The notes: generated from the sequence alone by a model not told the origin. A stretch of DNA of 64,000 bases from Salinicola halimionae (GCF_003206065.1 NZ_PZJQ01000004.1:432864-496863); one strand, 5' to 3'; shown: positions 17,396 to 26,563, counted from the stretch's first letter. Numbers and translations are program-made.

Positions 17396-17425
17396 GGGAG
17401 TCTCCAGAGTTTCAGAAGTCGAGTT

Positions 17426-18577
17426 TCAGGAATCGAGGTTCAGCGGAATCCACTTTTCCGTGCTGTTCTGACTGGCGAGGGCCGTTTCGACGAATGCCAT
17501 GCCGCGTAAGGCGCTATCGATACCGGGTACGCCGCTCGGGGCCCCCATTTCCTCTTTGCGAATAGCGGTCGCGAAATAGCGGTAGAGATTGCCCAGCGCT
17601 TCCAGATAGCCTTCCGGATGGCCGCCTGGCAGGCGAAGACGCTGGTGCGCGGCAGGAAACAGGGCGAGGTTATCGATGCCGGCGCGCAGAAGTCGCGCGG
17701 GTGCGTTCTGCGGGCGATGGATCAGTGTGTTGGGCTCCATCTGGTGCCACTCCAGTCCGCCAAGTTCGCCGTAGACACGCAATTTCAAGCCATTCTCTTC
17801 ACCGCTGCAGATCTGACTGGCGATGAGTGAGCCGCTGGTTCCTTCGGCGGTGCGAAACAGGATGTCGACATCGTCATCGAGTGTGCGTCCCGCCGCATGG
17901 ATGCCGAGCGAGGCGCAAAGGGTATTGACGTGTTGACCGGATACGAACTCCGCCAGATTGAAAGCGTGCGTGCCGATATCACCGAGGCACCCTCCGGCGC
18001 CGGATCGGGCCGGGTCTGCACGCCAGGCTTCCGGGTCATCCACGGTATGGCCAAGCCAGCCTTGCGGATACTCCACATGAATCTTGCGGAGCTGCCCCAG
18101 CTCGCCTCGTTCGACCATCTCCCGGGCTTGCCACACCAGCGGGTAACCGATGTAGGTGTGAGCCAGACCGTAAAGCCGTTCGCTGCTCTCGAGCGCCTTG
18201 CCCAGCTCTTTGACCTCGGCGAAATTCACGCCCGCCGGTTTTTCACTGAAGACATGAATACCAGCCATCAGAGCAGCCCTGGCAACGGGAACATGCAGAT
18301 GATTGGGCGTGGCGATGACTAGCAACTGGACGCGTCGATCAGCCGGCAAGCGGCCTTCCCGCGCTATCAAGGTTTCCCAGTCGTCGTAGAGGCGATCGTC
18401 TGACAGGTTCAGACCGCGTCCCGTGGCATGATTGTTTTCCTGGTCGCGGCTGAACACACCGCAGACCCAATCGAAATCGCCATCGAGCCTGGCGGCCATG
18501 CGATGAACCTGGCCGATAAATGCGCCCTGACCGCCACCGATCATGCCTGCGCGAATTGGCCTCGAATACACGGTCAT
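17426..18577 (-). CDS. Gfo/Idh/MocA-family oxidoreductase, first gene of the carbohydrate operon
   Basis: A 383-residue NAD(P)-dependent dehydrogenase. The N-terminal Rossmann motif is AGMIGGGQGAFIGQVHRMAA, the FSEKPAGVNFAEVKEL motif supplies the conserved EKP lysine, and GGCLGDIGTHAFNLAEF supplies the catalytic Asp and His. Such enzymes oxidise sugars, inositols or their derivatives at a ring hydroxyl. The start MTVYSRPIR was selected because GAAGGAGCG precedes it; a longer frame would run through the operator. The palindrome 20 bp in front of the start is the probable LacI-type binding site. Confidence 0.87.
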   Translation of the reverse strand: MTVYSRPIRAGMIGGGQGAFIGQVHRMAARLDGDFDWVCGVFSRDQENNHATGRGLNLSDDRLYDDWETLIAREGRLPADRRVQLLVIATPNHLHVPVARAALMAGIHVFSEKPAGVNFAEVKELGKALESSERLYGLAHTYIGYPLVWQAREMVERGELGQLRKIHVEYPQGWLGHTVDDPEAWRADPARSGAGGCLGDIGTHAFNLAEFVSGQHVNTLCASLGIHAAGRTLDDDVDILFRTAEGTSGSLIASQICSGEENGLKLRVYGELGGLEWHQMEPNTLIHRPQNAPARLLRAGIDNLALFPAAHQRLRLPGGHPEGYLEALGNLYRYFATAIRKEEMGAPSGVPGIDSALRGMAFVETALASQNSTEKWIPLNLDS

Positions 18578-18596
18578 TGTCGCTCCTTCAAAGCAG

Positions 18597-18612
18597 ATGT
18601 AACCGGTTACAT
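18597..18612. promoter_or_regulatory. LacI-type operator, perfect palindrome
   Basis: ATGTAACCGGTTACAT is a perfect 16-bp palindrome with the CG centre and TGTAACC half-site typical of LacI/GalR operators. It lies in the divergent gap, 20 bp ahead of the Gfo/Idh gene and about 120 bp ahead of the regulator, so it could silence both. Confidence 0.75.
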
Positions 18613-18734
18613 TTATCCAAGCTACCATGCGGTCGATAACGGTCAATTAGCGTAAAGTCGAGTTTCGACGATTTTCCCGCTCAAGGGTGCAATGCAGTAA
18701 GCTCGTCGGCTTGCCGAAAATCATGAGGGAGACG

Positions 18735-19736
18735 ATGTCCAGCATTCGGGAGGTGGCACGCTTGGCGGGCGTATCCGTCGCGACGGTGTCGCGTACGCTC
18801 AAGACGCCGGACGTCGTTTCGCCCGGCACCCGCGACAGGGTTCTCGCTGCCGTCGAAAAGACGGGGTACCGGCCCAACCTGATGGCCGTGCAATTTCGCG
18901 CGCGGCGCACGCGAAACCTGGTCGTGTTGGTACCCAAGATAGCCAATACCTTTTATGCCCGAGTGATCAGCGGTATCCAGCTGGCGGCGCAGAGTCGGGG
19001 CTACGGAGTATTGCTGTGTAACACGCAGGGCGATGAAGCGATGGAGGCTCAGTATGCTCGGTTGGTGAGCACGCGCCAGGCGGACGGCGTGATTCAACTG
19101 CGGGCACATGATCCTTTCGCCGATGATGCCGCGGCGTCGGCATCGCTGCCTATGGTGAATGCCTGTGAAGTCATGGATGTCGCCCCGTGCCCCACTCTAA
19201 AGCTGGACAATCGCGCGGCAGCGAGAGAGATGATCGAACACTTGATCGCAATGGGGCATCGGCGGATTGCAGTCATCAAGGGGCCGAGACGCAGTCCGCT
19301 AACGCGAGACCGTTTCGATGGCTATCGTGACGCCCTGGAAGCCGCTGGTATCAATGTCGATGACAGCTTGCTCTGTCCCGGCGACTTCTCGCCGCAGTCG
19401 GGCTACGCTGGTGCTCGTGCACTCGTTGAACGAGCCAATCCGCCGACGGCGATATTCTGCGAGAGCGATGAAATGGCGATCGGCGCGTTGCAGTGGCTCA
19501 AGCGTGCCGGGTTGCGGGTGCCCGAGGACATTTCCATTGCGGGTTTCGACGATATCGAATTCGCCAGTTACTGCGATCCGACGTTGACCACGATCGCTCA
19601 GCCCGCGGAAGAGTTTGGCGAAACCGCCGTCGAGATGCTGGTGACGCTGATCGAGGGAAGGCGTTTGGAACCCATGCATCGCCTATTGCCGTATCGGTTG
19701 GTAACACGGGAAAGTACGGCTCCGCCATCACGTTGA
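18735..19736 (+). CDS. LacI/GalR-family transcriptional regulator
   Basis: A 333-residue repressor. The helix-turn-helix is at residues 2-22 (SSIREVARLAGVSVATVSRT), followed by the hinge helix (NLMAVQFRARRTRNLVVLVP) and a two-lobed periplasmic-binding-like effector domain with the familiar MIEHLIAMGHRRIAVIKG, SDEMAIGALQWLKRAG, GFDDIEFASYCDPTLTTI and PYRLVTRES. The start at 18735 fits the family N-terminus and follows GAGGGAGACG. It is divergent from the carbohydrate operon and is very likely its repressor; the inducing sugar is unknown. Confidence 0.9.
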   Translation: MSSIREVARLAGVSVATVSRTLKTPDVVSPGTRDRVLAAVEKTGYRPNLMAVQFRARRTRNLVVLVPKIANTFYARVISGIQLAAQSRGYGVLLCNTQGDEAMEAQYARLVSTRQADGVIQLRAHDPFADDAAASASLPMVNACEVMDVAPCPTLKLDNRAAAREMIEHLIAMGHRRIAVIKGPRRSPLTRDRFDGYRDALEAAGINVDDSLLCPGDFSPQSGYAGARALVERANPPTAIFCESDEMAIGALQWLKRAGLRVPEDISIAGFDDIEFASYCDPTLTTIAQPAEEFGETAVEMLVTLIEGRRLEPMHRLLPYRLVTRESTAPPSR

Positions 19737-19862
19737 CCCCATTGGGCGACGGATGGAGCTTGGCGCTGAATCATGCACTTCTCTTGCGGTGCTGCCCCAA
19801 AGGCCCGAATGCGCTGGCCCCCCATGGCTTGGGGGTATATCGGCCAGACTGACTGAGGTGTC

Positions 19863-20561
19863 ATGAAACCCTCGTTTTCCACACTGTTTCTACTGTTGCT
19901 GATCGCCATCGGCGTCGCTTTCGACAAGGGAGTCTTGACGGTGCCGCGAGAGTGGAATCCGTTCGCGCCTCTCGTCGTGAGCGATCCGTTCACGCCGATG
20001 ACTCGCCTCAAGCTGAAAGCGCTGGCAGACGACCGAGACGCCTGTCTGGCGGCGCTCGATACTGCGCCAGAGATTGCTTACACACCGTTGGAAGACTACA
20101 CCCCGGTGGCCGGTTGCCCACTGGAGAATGTGGTGCGGTTGTCGCGTGCGCAGGTCGCGTTCAGCTCGAGCTTCGTTGCCAGTTGTCCGCTGGTATTGGC
20201 ATGGACGATGTACGAACAGCACGAATTGCAGCCGCTGGCTGAGCGGCTTTTGGGAGCGCGGGTCGCGAGCGTTCAGCATTACGGCTCCTTTGCGTGCCGC
20301 AATATCTACCATCGCGAGAACGCCCGGCGCAGCGAGCATGCCACGGCATCGGCTTTGGATGTAGCCGCGTTTCGATTAGCTGACGGGCGTTCGGTCAGCG
20401 TTTTGAATGACTGGGACGACGCCAGCGAGAAGGGTACATTTCTACACGACGCGAAAGCCGGTGCGTGCCAGTACTTCGGCACGGCCTTAGGTCCGGATTA
20501 TAATGCGGCCCACGCCAACCATTTTCATTTCGGCATGCGCGGCGTCTCGTTCTGTCACTAG
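19863..20561 (+). CDS. Extensin-like family exported protein
   Basis: A 232-residue protein with an N-terminal hydrophobic anchor or signal (residues 5-20) and a C-terminal extensin-like domain. Motifs seen are SCPLVLAWTMYE, GSFACRNIYHRE, SEHATASALDVAAFRLADGR, and YNAAHANHFHFGMRG. His and Asp residues in SEHATASALDVA and HANHFHF match the zinc-peptidase-like site of the D-Ala-D-Ala carboxypeptidase-related (M15-like) fold, so a role in peptidoglycan trimming is plausible but unproven. Four cysteines may pair in the periplasm. It stands alone between the LacI regulator and the phosphatidylethanolamine-binding-like gene. Confidence 0.8.
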   Translation: MKPSFSTLFLLLLIAIGVAFDKGVLTVPREWNPFAPLVVSDPFTPMTRLKLKALADDRDACLAALDTAPEIAYTPLEDYTPVAGCPLENVVRLSRAQVAFSSSFVASCPLVLAWTMYEQHELQPLAERLLGARVASVQHYGSFACRNIYHRENARRSEHATASALDVAAFRLADGRSVSVLNDWDDASEKGTFLHDAKAGACQYFGTALGPDYNAAHANHFHFGMRGVSFCH

Positions 20562-20802
20562 ATTGGCCATCAGAGGTGTACCGCGCTTCAAACTCGGTCA
20601 GATAACGAGAGTCGACTGTTTTTCGTTGACGTTCGATAGCGTCTCCTGGTTTTCGAATCATGACAAAAGGCGTTCGGCCGCCTAAGGTTGTCGATAAATT
20701 CCGTGGGAATTACGTCAAGACATCTAACGAGTGCGGATGCCCGGTACTCCCCCCGCATCGCATCATCAGTTTTCTGTTCTACCCGAAGCCAAGGAGAAGC
20801 TC

Positions 20803-21426
20803 ATGCGTTTGACCGTCAAAGGTATCGAGGAAGGCAAGCCGATTCCGGCGCTGTTCGCTTTTGCCATACCCGACCCCGAACAACACATGCGCTTGAGTGA
20901 TAATCGCAATCCTGAAGTGCGTTGGCTGGATGCACCGGCGGGAACGCAGAGTTTCGTGATGCTGATAACCGATCCGGACGTGCCGGGCGTGGCGGACGAC
21001 GTCAATCAGGAGGGCAAGACTCTGCCGGCGAGCCTGCCCCGTGTCGATTTCTATCATTGGGTGCTGGTCGATATTCCCGCCGAGATCAACCTGATCGAGG
21101 AGGGCGAAATGGCCGATGGGGTCGTCCCTAAAGGCAAGGCGCCGGGGCAGACCGCGAAGGGCGTCAGCGGCATCAACGGATACACCGGATTTCTGGCCGG
21201 TGATCCTGATATGGCGGGCGTCTACGGCGGCTATGATGGGCCTTGCCCGCCGTGGAACGACGAGGTCATTCACCACTACACCTTCGCGTTGTTCGCGCTG
21301 GATATTCCTTCGCTAGGGCTGACAGGAGAGTTCACCGGTGAGCAGGCCCGCGAGGCGATGGACGGTCATGTCCTGGCGGAGTCCAGCGTAACGGCGACCT
21401 ACACGCTCAATCCGGATCTGCGTTGA
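20803..21426 (+). CDS. YbhB/YbcL-family (PEBP, Raf-kinase-inhibitor-like) protein
   Basis: A 207-residue cytosolic protein of the phosphatidylethanolamine-binding-like family. Signature parts are MLITDPDVPG (ligand-site Asp and Pro), FYHWVLVDIPAE (His), GYTGFLAGDPDM, GGYDGPCPPWNDEVIHHYTF and the C-terminal EFTGEQAREAMDGHVLAESS. Bacterial members have no agreed function; some affect stress or metabolite binding. The start MRLTVKGIE follows AAGGAGAAG, which rules out the longer frame. The following DUF3253 gene begins 6 bp downstream, so they form a small operon. Confidence 0.87.
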   Translation: MRLTVKGIEEGKPIPALFAFAIPDPEQHMRLSDNRNPEVRWLDAPAGTQSFVMLITDPDVPGVADDVNQEGKTLPASLPRVDFYHWVLVDIPAEINLIEEGEMADGVVPKGKAPGQTAKGVSGINGYTGFLAGDPDMAGVYGGYDGPCPPWNDEVIHHYTFALFALDIPSLGLTGEFTGEQAREAMDGHVLAESSVTATYTLNPDLR

Positions 21427-21432
21427 TTCGCC

Positions 21433-21705
21433 ATGACGTCGCCAATCGACCCGGCGACGGTGAGGCGCGCGATCCTGTCGATGGCCGGCTCGCGCGGCCC
21501 GGGCAAAACTTTCTGCCCCTCTGAGGTGGCGCGCCAGTTGGCAGATGACTGGCATCCGCTGATGGGGTGCTTCCGTGGCTGCGTGCGCAAATTGGCTCGA
21601 GAGGGACGTCTTCGGGTCAGTCAGAGAGGCCGGGTGCTATCGCCTGAAGTTCCTTGGCATGGGGCGATCCGCCTGCAGGCGGGGGATCACTCGAATGGAG
21701 AATGA
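21433..21705 (+). CDS. DUF3253-family small protein
   Basis: A 90-residue protein that matches the DUF3253 pattern: AILSMAGSRGPGKTFCPSEV, ARQLADDWHPLMGCFRGCVR, KLAREGRLRVSQRGRVLSPE. The middle has the look of a small winged helix (GRLRVSQRG as the wing), so it may bind nucleic acid, although no function is established for the family. Two cysteines are present in FCPSEV and MGCFRGC. It follows the PEBP-like gene closely, and its last codons overlap the start of the retropepsin-like gene. Confidence 0.75.
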   Translation: MTSPIDPATVRRAILSMAGSRGPGKTFCPSEVARQLADDWHPLMGCFRGCVRKLAREGRLRVSQRGRVLSPEVPWHGAIRLQAGDHSNGE

Positions 21706-22219
21706 TGCTCGCGGCGTTCGTCGGACAGGCGTCGGCATGATGGTGTTGTTTTGGATTATGTTGCTGCTGCTTGCGGGGTGGTGGTTTCGGGGTGTGGAGC
21801 AGCGCCGCAACGATCCCAATGCCGATCTCGTCACGATCGCTTCGAGCGAGCAGGCTACGGTCACGTTGAAGCGCAATGCTAGCGGCCACTTCGTGGCGCC
21901 TGGCGAGATCGACGGCCATGCCGTCACGCTGCTTGTCGACACCGGCGCCACCTACGTTTCCCTTTCCCGATCCCTTGCTCGGTCCCTGAGCCTTGAGCCT
22001 GGCCGTGAAGTCACGCTCAGTACCGCCAATGGTCGAGTCAGTGGCCACCTGGCAACGCTCGATAGCGTTAGGCTCGGGGGGCTGGAGGCGCATCGTGTCG
22101 CTGGATCGATCCATGCCGGGATCGATGGTGACGTCGTGCTGCTCGGCATGAGCTTTCTCGATCGGTTCGATATTCAGATACGCGGTGATCGGATGGTCGT
22201 TGGCCCGCCGGAATCCTGA
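21695..22219 (+). CDS. Membrane-anchored retropepsin-like aspartic protease
   Basis: A 174-residue protein with an N-terminal membrane anchor (about residues 15-32, MMVLFWIMLLLLAGWW) and a single retropepsin-like domain outside. The catalytic motif is LVDTGATYVSLSRSLA (Asp-Thr-Gly), and the second half has HLATLDSVRLGGLEAHRVAG and LLGMSFLDRFDIQI, as in TIGR02281 clan-AA proteases. Only one DTG is present, so activity would need a dimer, as in retropepsins. The start overlaps the preceding gene by 11 bp; an alternative start at 21737 would shorten the cytoplasmic part only. The substrate is unknown. Confidence 0.8.
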   Translation: MENDARGVRRTGVGMMVLFWIMLLLLAGWWFRGVEQRRNDPNADLVTIASSEQATVTLKRNASGHFVAPGEIDGHAVTLLVDTGATYVSLSRSLARSLSLEPGREVTLSTANGRVSGHLATLDSVRLGGLEAHRVAGSIHAGIDGDVVLLGMSFLDRFDIQIRGDRMVVGPPES

Positions 22220-22400
22220 TCAGTTCCCCGCAGCGGCTCCGCGTCGTCATGAGCAGGGCGTCGTCAACCGGTCGTCGGGCGACGTATGATGCTGCTTACG
22301 AATTTGCTGGTCAGGCGTCGAGTGCGAATTCAAGGGCGTCTTCAACAACGGCGGCAAGTCTCGAATTGACGAATAACGATGAATCTTCAGGAGAAAATCG

Positions 22401-22940
22401 ATGGTCGTGGGAAACTTTTGGCGGGGCGCTTTGACACTGACGATGATGCTGGTATTGGCCGGGTGTGAAAGCTTCTCCACGGGATCGTTGCAGATGCCGG
22501 ATATCTTTGATCGCTCCGGTAGCGACGAGACCGTGGTGAAACGCCAGATCCCTTTTCCGGCCGATGAGTATGCCCGACTCGATAAGACCGGCACATCTGC
22601 TGTTCAAGGTCGTTTGACCTACAACACCCCAGACGGTCAAACCCTGATCGGATCCGGCGAAACGGTTTCCGTGGCACCCGCAACGCGTTATGCCGCCGAG
22701 GCTGCCGATGTGGCGCTGTCCGGTCGCAAGATCGAACCGGCCGATCCGCGTGCTCGAGAATACACGCACTATGCTAAGACCGATGACAACGGTTATTTTG
22801 TCATCAGGGGCGTACCCGCAGGGGTGTTCTACGTAGCCGGAAGCGTACTGCTACCCGCTGGCAAGTCTCGCAGTCCGATCATCATCAAGCAGATTGATCT
22901 CGGCAAGGGGCAGACGCGGGACGTGGACCTGAGTCGCTGA
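22401..22940 (+). CDS. Lipoprotein with carboxypeptidase-regulatory-like domain
   Basis: A 179-residue protein. The signal peptide ends in the lipobox LVLAGC with Cys22, so it should be lipidated and exported. The mature part carries a beta-rich domain with TDDNGYFVIRGVPAGVFYVA, typical of carboxypeptidase-regulatory-like (transthyretin-like) folds. No catalytic residues are apparent; a structural or binding role at the envelope is likely. AGGAG precedes the ATG at good spacing. It is 25 bp upstream of the glutathione-transferase gene, so the two may share a transcript without an obvious functional link. Confidence 0.7.
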   Translation: MVVGNFWRGALTLTMMLVLAGCESFSTGSLQMPDIFDRSGSDETVVKRQIPFPADEYARLDKTGTSAVQGRLTYNTPDGQTLIGSGETVSVAPATRYAAEAADVALSGRKIEPADPRAREYTHYAKTDDNGYFVIRGVPAGVFYVAGSVLLPAGKSRSPIIIKQIDLGKGQTRDVDLSR

Positions 22941-22965
22941 ATGCAACGACAGGGAGAGTCGAATC

Positions 22966-23613
22966 ATGCTGACCATCTGGGGACGGGGTAGCTCATATAA
23001 CGTACAAAAGGTGCTGTGGCTGGCCGACGAGCTGGCGCTCGACTACATTCACCGTCCCGCGGGCGGCGAGGATGGCGGGCTGGATTCTCCCGAGTTTCTC
23101 GCGATGAATCCCAATGGCAGAATTCCCGTGATTCAGGACGGCGATAGCGTCGTCTGGGAGACCCATTCCATCTTGCGCTATCTCGCCGCCGCTCATGGCA
23201 ATGATGACTTCCGGCGTACGACGCCTGCCGCGCAGTCGCTGGTTGATCGTTGGCTCGACTGGTCGCTTTCCGAGCTGGAGCCAGCCTTCTTCAGCGGCGT
23301 GTTCTGGGGGTTCTACCGGACGCCGGGCGATCAGCATGACGACGCCGCTATCGAGCGCTCCCTAGCAAAATGCGATCGACTTTATCGACGGCTCGATAGC
23401 CGCCTGGGGGAAACGCCGTTTCTCAGCGGTGATCAGTTGGGGTTGGCTGACATCCCGGCCGGGACTACGCTCTACCGCTATTTCGAACTCGAGATCCCGC
23501 GTCCGACGTTACCCAACGTCGAAGCCTGGTATCAGCGATTGCAGGCACGACCTGCCTATCAGCAGCATGTGATGCGTCCCTTCGGCGAACTTTATGGGCG
23601 CCTGGCTTATTGA
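22966..23613 (+). CDS. Glutathione S-transferase family protein
   Basis: A 215-residue cytosolic protein with a thioredoxin-like N-terminal domain (MLTIWGRGSSYNVQKVLWLA, NPNGRIPVIQDGDSVVWETH with the cis-Pro and the glutathione-binding E-T/S pair) and a helical C-terminal domain (FLSGDQLGLADIPAGTTLYR). The serine of RGSSYNVQK is the probable thiol-activating residue. It conjugates or reduces electrophiles with glutathione; the exact substrate is unknown. It follows the lipoprotein gene by 25 bp with GGGAGAG upstream of the ATG. Confidence 0.87.
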   Translation: MLTIWGRGSSYNVQKVLWLADELALDYIHRPAGGEDGGLDSPEFLAMNPNGRIPVIQDGDSVVWETHSILRYLAAAHGNDDFRRTTPAAQSLVDRWLDWSLSELEPAFFSGVFWGFYRTPGDQHDDAAIERSLAKCDRLYRRLDSRLGETPFLSGDQLGLADIPAGTTLYRYFELEIPRPTLPNVEAWYQRLQARPAYQQHVMRPFGELYGRLAY

Positions 23614-23935
23614 GTGGCTGGTGGTCAGCGCGGCGCTGATTCCGCGTATATCAGTCGATCTCGTCGGTCTTCTGTCTGAATTTATCCACGAACCTATGTA
23701 GACCATGGGCGATACTGGGTTACAAAGGGAACAATTCGGGTATGATGCTGTTTAATCCGTTAGGTTCTGATGTCGAGCGTAGCGAGAGTTATCGTTTCTG
23801 AATGCGAATTTTCAAGACTATTAAAGCAGTTGCGGCATGTGATTTTGCCTGGCTTTCGACGCCATGCTTTACGAGCAACTGGCCCATAATAAATGAACAC
23901 CATGGTATGCAGGGTTTCGAGGCCAACTCAAAGGG
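23614..23935 (+). promoter_or_regulatory. 322-bp gene-free stretch before the response regulator
   Basis: A sigma70-like pair GTTACA (23719-23724) and TATGAT (23741-23746), 16 bp apart, lies about 190 bp upstream of the response-regulator gene. The rest is moderately AT-rich compared with the genes. No RNA gene or convincing small frame was found. Confidence 0.35.
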
Positions 23936-24655
23936 ATGGATGACAGCTTGGACAGCACTGCAAATCAAGATCGCGTATTGATTATCGAAGACGACGAGCG
24001 CCTGGCCCATCTGACGCGTGAATATCTGGAGGCCAACGGTTTCCAGGTAGGGCTCGAACATGATGGCGCACGCGGGGTGGAACGCATCGTCGAGGAGCAA
24101 CCGGATATGGTGATCCTCGACCTGATGTTGCCCGGCGAGGATGGTCTGTCGATCTGCCGCCGGGCGCGACCGCATTACGCCGGCCCCATTCTGATGCTGA
24201 CGGCACGCACCGACGATATGGATCAGGTGCTGGGCCTGGAAATGGGTGCCGACGATTACGTTCCCAAACCGGTTCAGCCGCGGGTACTGCTGGCACGCAT
24301 GCGCGCGCTGATGCGGCGCGCCGATAGCCTGGTCTCGTCGAGCGGGGCGACGCGCCTGACGTTCGAGAATCTGGTCATCGATAGCGCAACGCGTGAAGCG
24401 TGGCTGGAGGAACAGCGTATCGACCTCACCAGCGCCGAATTCGATCTCCTCTGGTTGCTGGCGGATAACGCCGGTCGCGTATTGACGCGTGAAGAGATCT
24501 TCTCTCAACTGCGCGGCATCAAGTATGACGGACAGGATCGGTCCATCGATGTGCGCGTCTCGCGCATTCGCCCCAAGATTGGTGACGATCCCAATCACCC
24601 TCATCGCATCAAGACCGTGCGAAGCAAAGGGTATCTGTTCGTCAGAGACAGTTGA
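23936..24655 (+). CDS. OmpR/RstA-type response regulator
   Basis: A 239-residue regulator. The receiver domain (residues 12-125) has the acidic pair in LIIEDDERL, the phospho-acceptor Asp in DMVILDLMLPGEDG and Lys in DDYVPKPVQPRVLLARM. The C-terminal winged helix (140-237) contains LTSAEFDLLWLLADNAGRVL, TREEIFSQLRGIKYDGQDRS, IDVRVSRIRPKI and KTVRSKGYLF, a sequence type close to RstA. The start is uncertain: AAAGGG abuts the first ATG, so translation may begin at the TTG of codon 5. A histidine kinase follows, so it forms a two-component pair. The signal is unknown. Confidence 0.9.
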   Translation: MDDSLDSTANQDRVLIIEDDERLAHLTREYLEANGFQVGLEHDGARGVERIVEEQPDMVILDLMLPGEDGLSICRRARPHYAGPILMLTARTDDMDQVLGLEMGADDYVPKPVQPRVLLARMRALMRRADSLVSSSGATRLTFENLVIDSATREAWLEEQRIDLTSAEFDLLWLLADNAGRVLTREEIFSQLRGIKYDGQDRSIDVRVSRIRPKIGDDPNHPHRIKTVRSKGYLFVRDS

Positions 24656-24928
24656 AACGAGACGGCATGAATCTCGGCTCTTGTCGTCGCTTTCGGCATT
24701 GATGTAACAGCCGTTCGTCGGGATGCCTTGTTCGAGGCCGTCTTTCATCGAGCTTTCGTTGATGGCGGGCGAGGTCGATGCCATGTGTTTACAGTGGCTA
24801 TGACCGCGTTCCGTTCTATCTGTCGACGGACTCCGATACCGTCCATCGATGGCCCCAGTCTTTTCCTGAACGCGGTCAGCGTCATCGTTCAGGCCATTCA
24901 AGAAGCGGATTGCTGCGCGAGATCCCAC

Positions 24929-26563
24929 ATGCGTCGTTCCTTTACCGACAGCACATTTTTGCGATTTTACGCGTCGCTGCTGGCGGCGTTGGTCATTACC
25001 TTTGCGATGGTGCTGTTTGGCTTCCTGATGGTCGATAAAGTGCGTCAGGAGCACTATCGGGAAAATCTGGTCAGTGGTCCACTGGCGTTGCTCGCCGATC
25101 TCGTGTCACTTCAACCGCTCACGCAACGCGATGACTGGTTGGCATCGATGGCGTCGACCTTGGGTATGCCGCTGGGCTTGTTCAAGCTCGACGACCTCTC
25201 GTTGAACTACTTCGAGCGCGCACGTCTACGCGAAAAACGCCCCGTGATCGAGTCGACCGATGACGGCTGGCGTTCTCTCTATCAGCTCCCCCACTCGAAC
25301 TGGGTGCTGGCGTCGCGAATCAATAGTCTCAACGAGATGCAGCTCCGGGGCATTACCGAGGTGCTTCGCAGCTGGCTGAGTGGCGAAAAGGACGAGATTC
25401 GGGCGCGGCGTCTCGCGCGCGTCAAACGACAGTTTCAAGTGCCGATCGGCCTGTATACGTCACCGCCCACGGATGTTGACCCCATCCAGGCGACGCGTCT
25501 CGACGCCGGTGAAGTGGTGGTGCGTTTCGACACGGGGCTCAGCGAACTCTACATTCACGCTCGGGTAGGCGCGGATCGTTGGTTGCGGATCGGCCCGCTG
25601 CCCAGTTTCGAATCGGTACCGCTGTCGCTGGCGCTGGCATTACTGATCATGGTGCTGACCGCTCTGGCGGGGGGGATCTATCTCATCGTGTGGAGCGTCG
25701 AGGGCCGCGTGGGTCGGCTCGAGCGCGCCGCAACGCGGATTGCGGCGGGCCATCTCAATTCGAGAGTCCGGGTCGACAGCAGCGATTTCGTCGGGCGTCT
25801 GGGTATGGCACTCAATGGCATGGCATCCCAGGTTCAGTCGTTGCTGCGCAGTCAGCAGGAAATGATTCGTGCGGTCTCGCATGAATTACGCACACCGGTG
25901 GCACGCATCCGTTTCGCGGTGCAGATGCTGGAGGATCTCAGTCAGGATGACGTCGCCCAGCGCCAGTTGGCCGGCATCGACGAGGATATTGCCGAACTCG
26001 ACCGGCTGATCGATGAAATTCTGACCTATGCCAAGCTCGACAGCGAAACCGCGCAGGGCGTGTCGCTCAAGACCGAAAGTCTGGAGTGCCGCGCGGTGGC
26101 CTGGCGAGTGCTGGATACCTTGAGTCCGCTGCATCCTCATCTCGAATTGCGAGTCGCCGACGGTGAAGAGCTCGAGGTCGAGGCGGAACCGCGCTATTTG
26201 CAGCGGGCGGTCCAGAACCTGGTCGCCAATGCCTGCCGCCATGCAGAGCATCAGGTCGTGGTGACGGTCCACCGCGAGCCGCGGGCGGTGCGTATCGACG
26301 TCGAGGACGACGGTCCCGGCGTGCCGGAAGAAAAACGCATCGCTATCTTCAAGCCATTCGCCCGGCTCGACGATAGTCGTACGCGACGCTCCGGCGGCTA
26401 CGGCCTGGGGCTCTCCATCGTGCAGAAGATCATGGCCTGGCATGGTGGCAACGTGGTGGTCGATCGTAGCGAGTGCCTGGGCGGCGCTCGGTTCAGCCTG
26501 TTGCTGCCGCTGCACGGACGCGAAGCGATCCGTCCGGTGACCTTCGACGAGGAGTCGGCTTGA
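24929..26563 (+). CDS. Sensor histidine kinase, RstB-like
   Basis: A 544-residue kinase. Membrane segments are near residues 12-32 and 230-253, enclosing a periplasmic sensor domain of roughly 200 residues. HAMP follows (RLERAATRIAAGHLNSRVRV), then HisKA with His318 in VSHELRTPVARIRF. The ATPase domain has NLVANACRHA (N box), DVEDDGPGVPEEKR (G1) and GGYGLGLSIVQKI (G2). It phosphorylates the adjacent response regulator. The start MRRSFTDSTF was chosen because it lies just before the first membrane segment; a 67-codon upstream extension lacks any family-like sequence. The 273-bp gap to the regulator gene may hold an extra promoter. Confidence 0.9.
   Translation: MRRSFTDSTFLRFYASLLAALVITFAMVLFGFLMVDKVRQEHYRENLVSGPLALLADLVSLQPLTQRDDWLASMASTLGMPLGLFKLDDLSLNYFERARLREKRPVIESTDDGWRSLYQLPHSNWVLASRINSLNEMQLRGITEVLRSWLSGEKDEIRARRLARVKRQFQVPIGLYTSPPTDVDPIQATRLDAGEVVVRFDTGLSELYIHARVGADRWLRIGPLPSFESVPLSLALALLIMVLTALAGGIYLIVWSVEGRVGRLERAATRIAAGHLNSRVRVDSSDFVGRLGMALNGMASQVQSLLRSQQEMIRAVSHELRTPVARIRFAVQMLEDLSQDDVAQRQLAGIDEDIAELDRLIDEILTYAKLDSETAQGVSLKTESLECRAVAWRVLDTLSPLHPHLELRVADGEELEVEAEPRYLQRAVQNLVANACRHAEHQVVVTVHREPRAVRIDVEDDGPGVPEEKRIAIFKPFARLDDSRTRRSGGYGLGLSIVQKIMAWHGGNVVVDRSECLGGARFSLLLPLHGREAIRPVTFDEESA

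Noticed and set aside
23789-25054. 421-codon minus-strand frame across the response regulator
   Set aside because: No recognisable domain, and it is antisense to a clear two-component pair.
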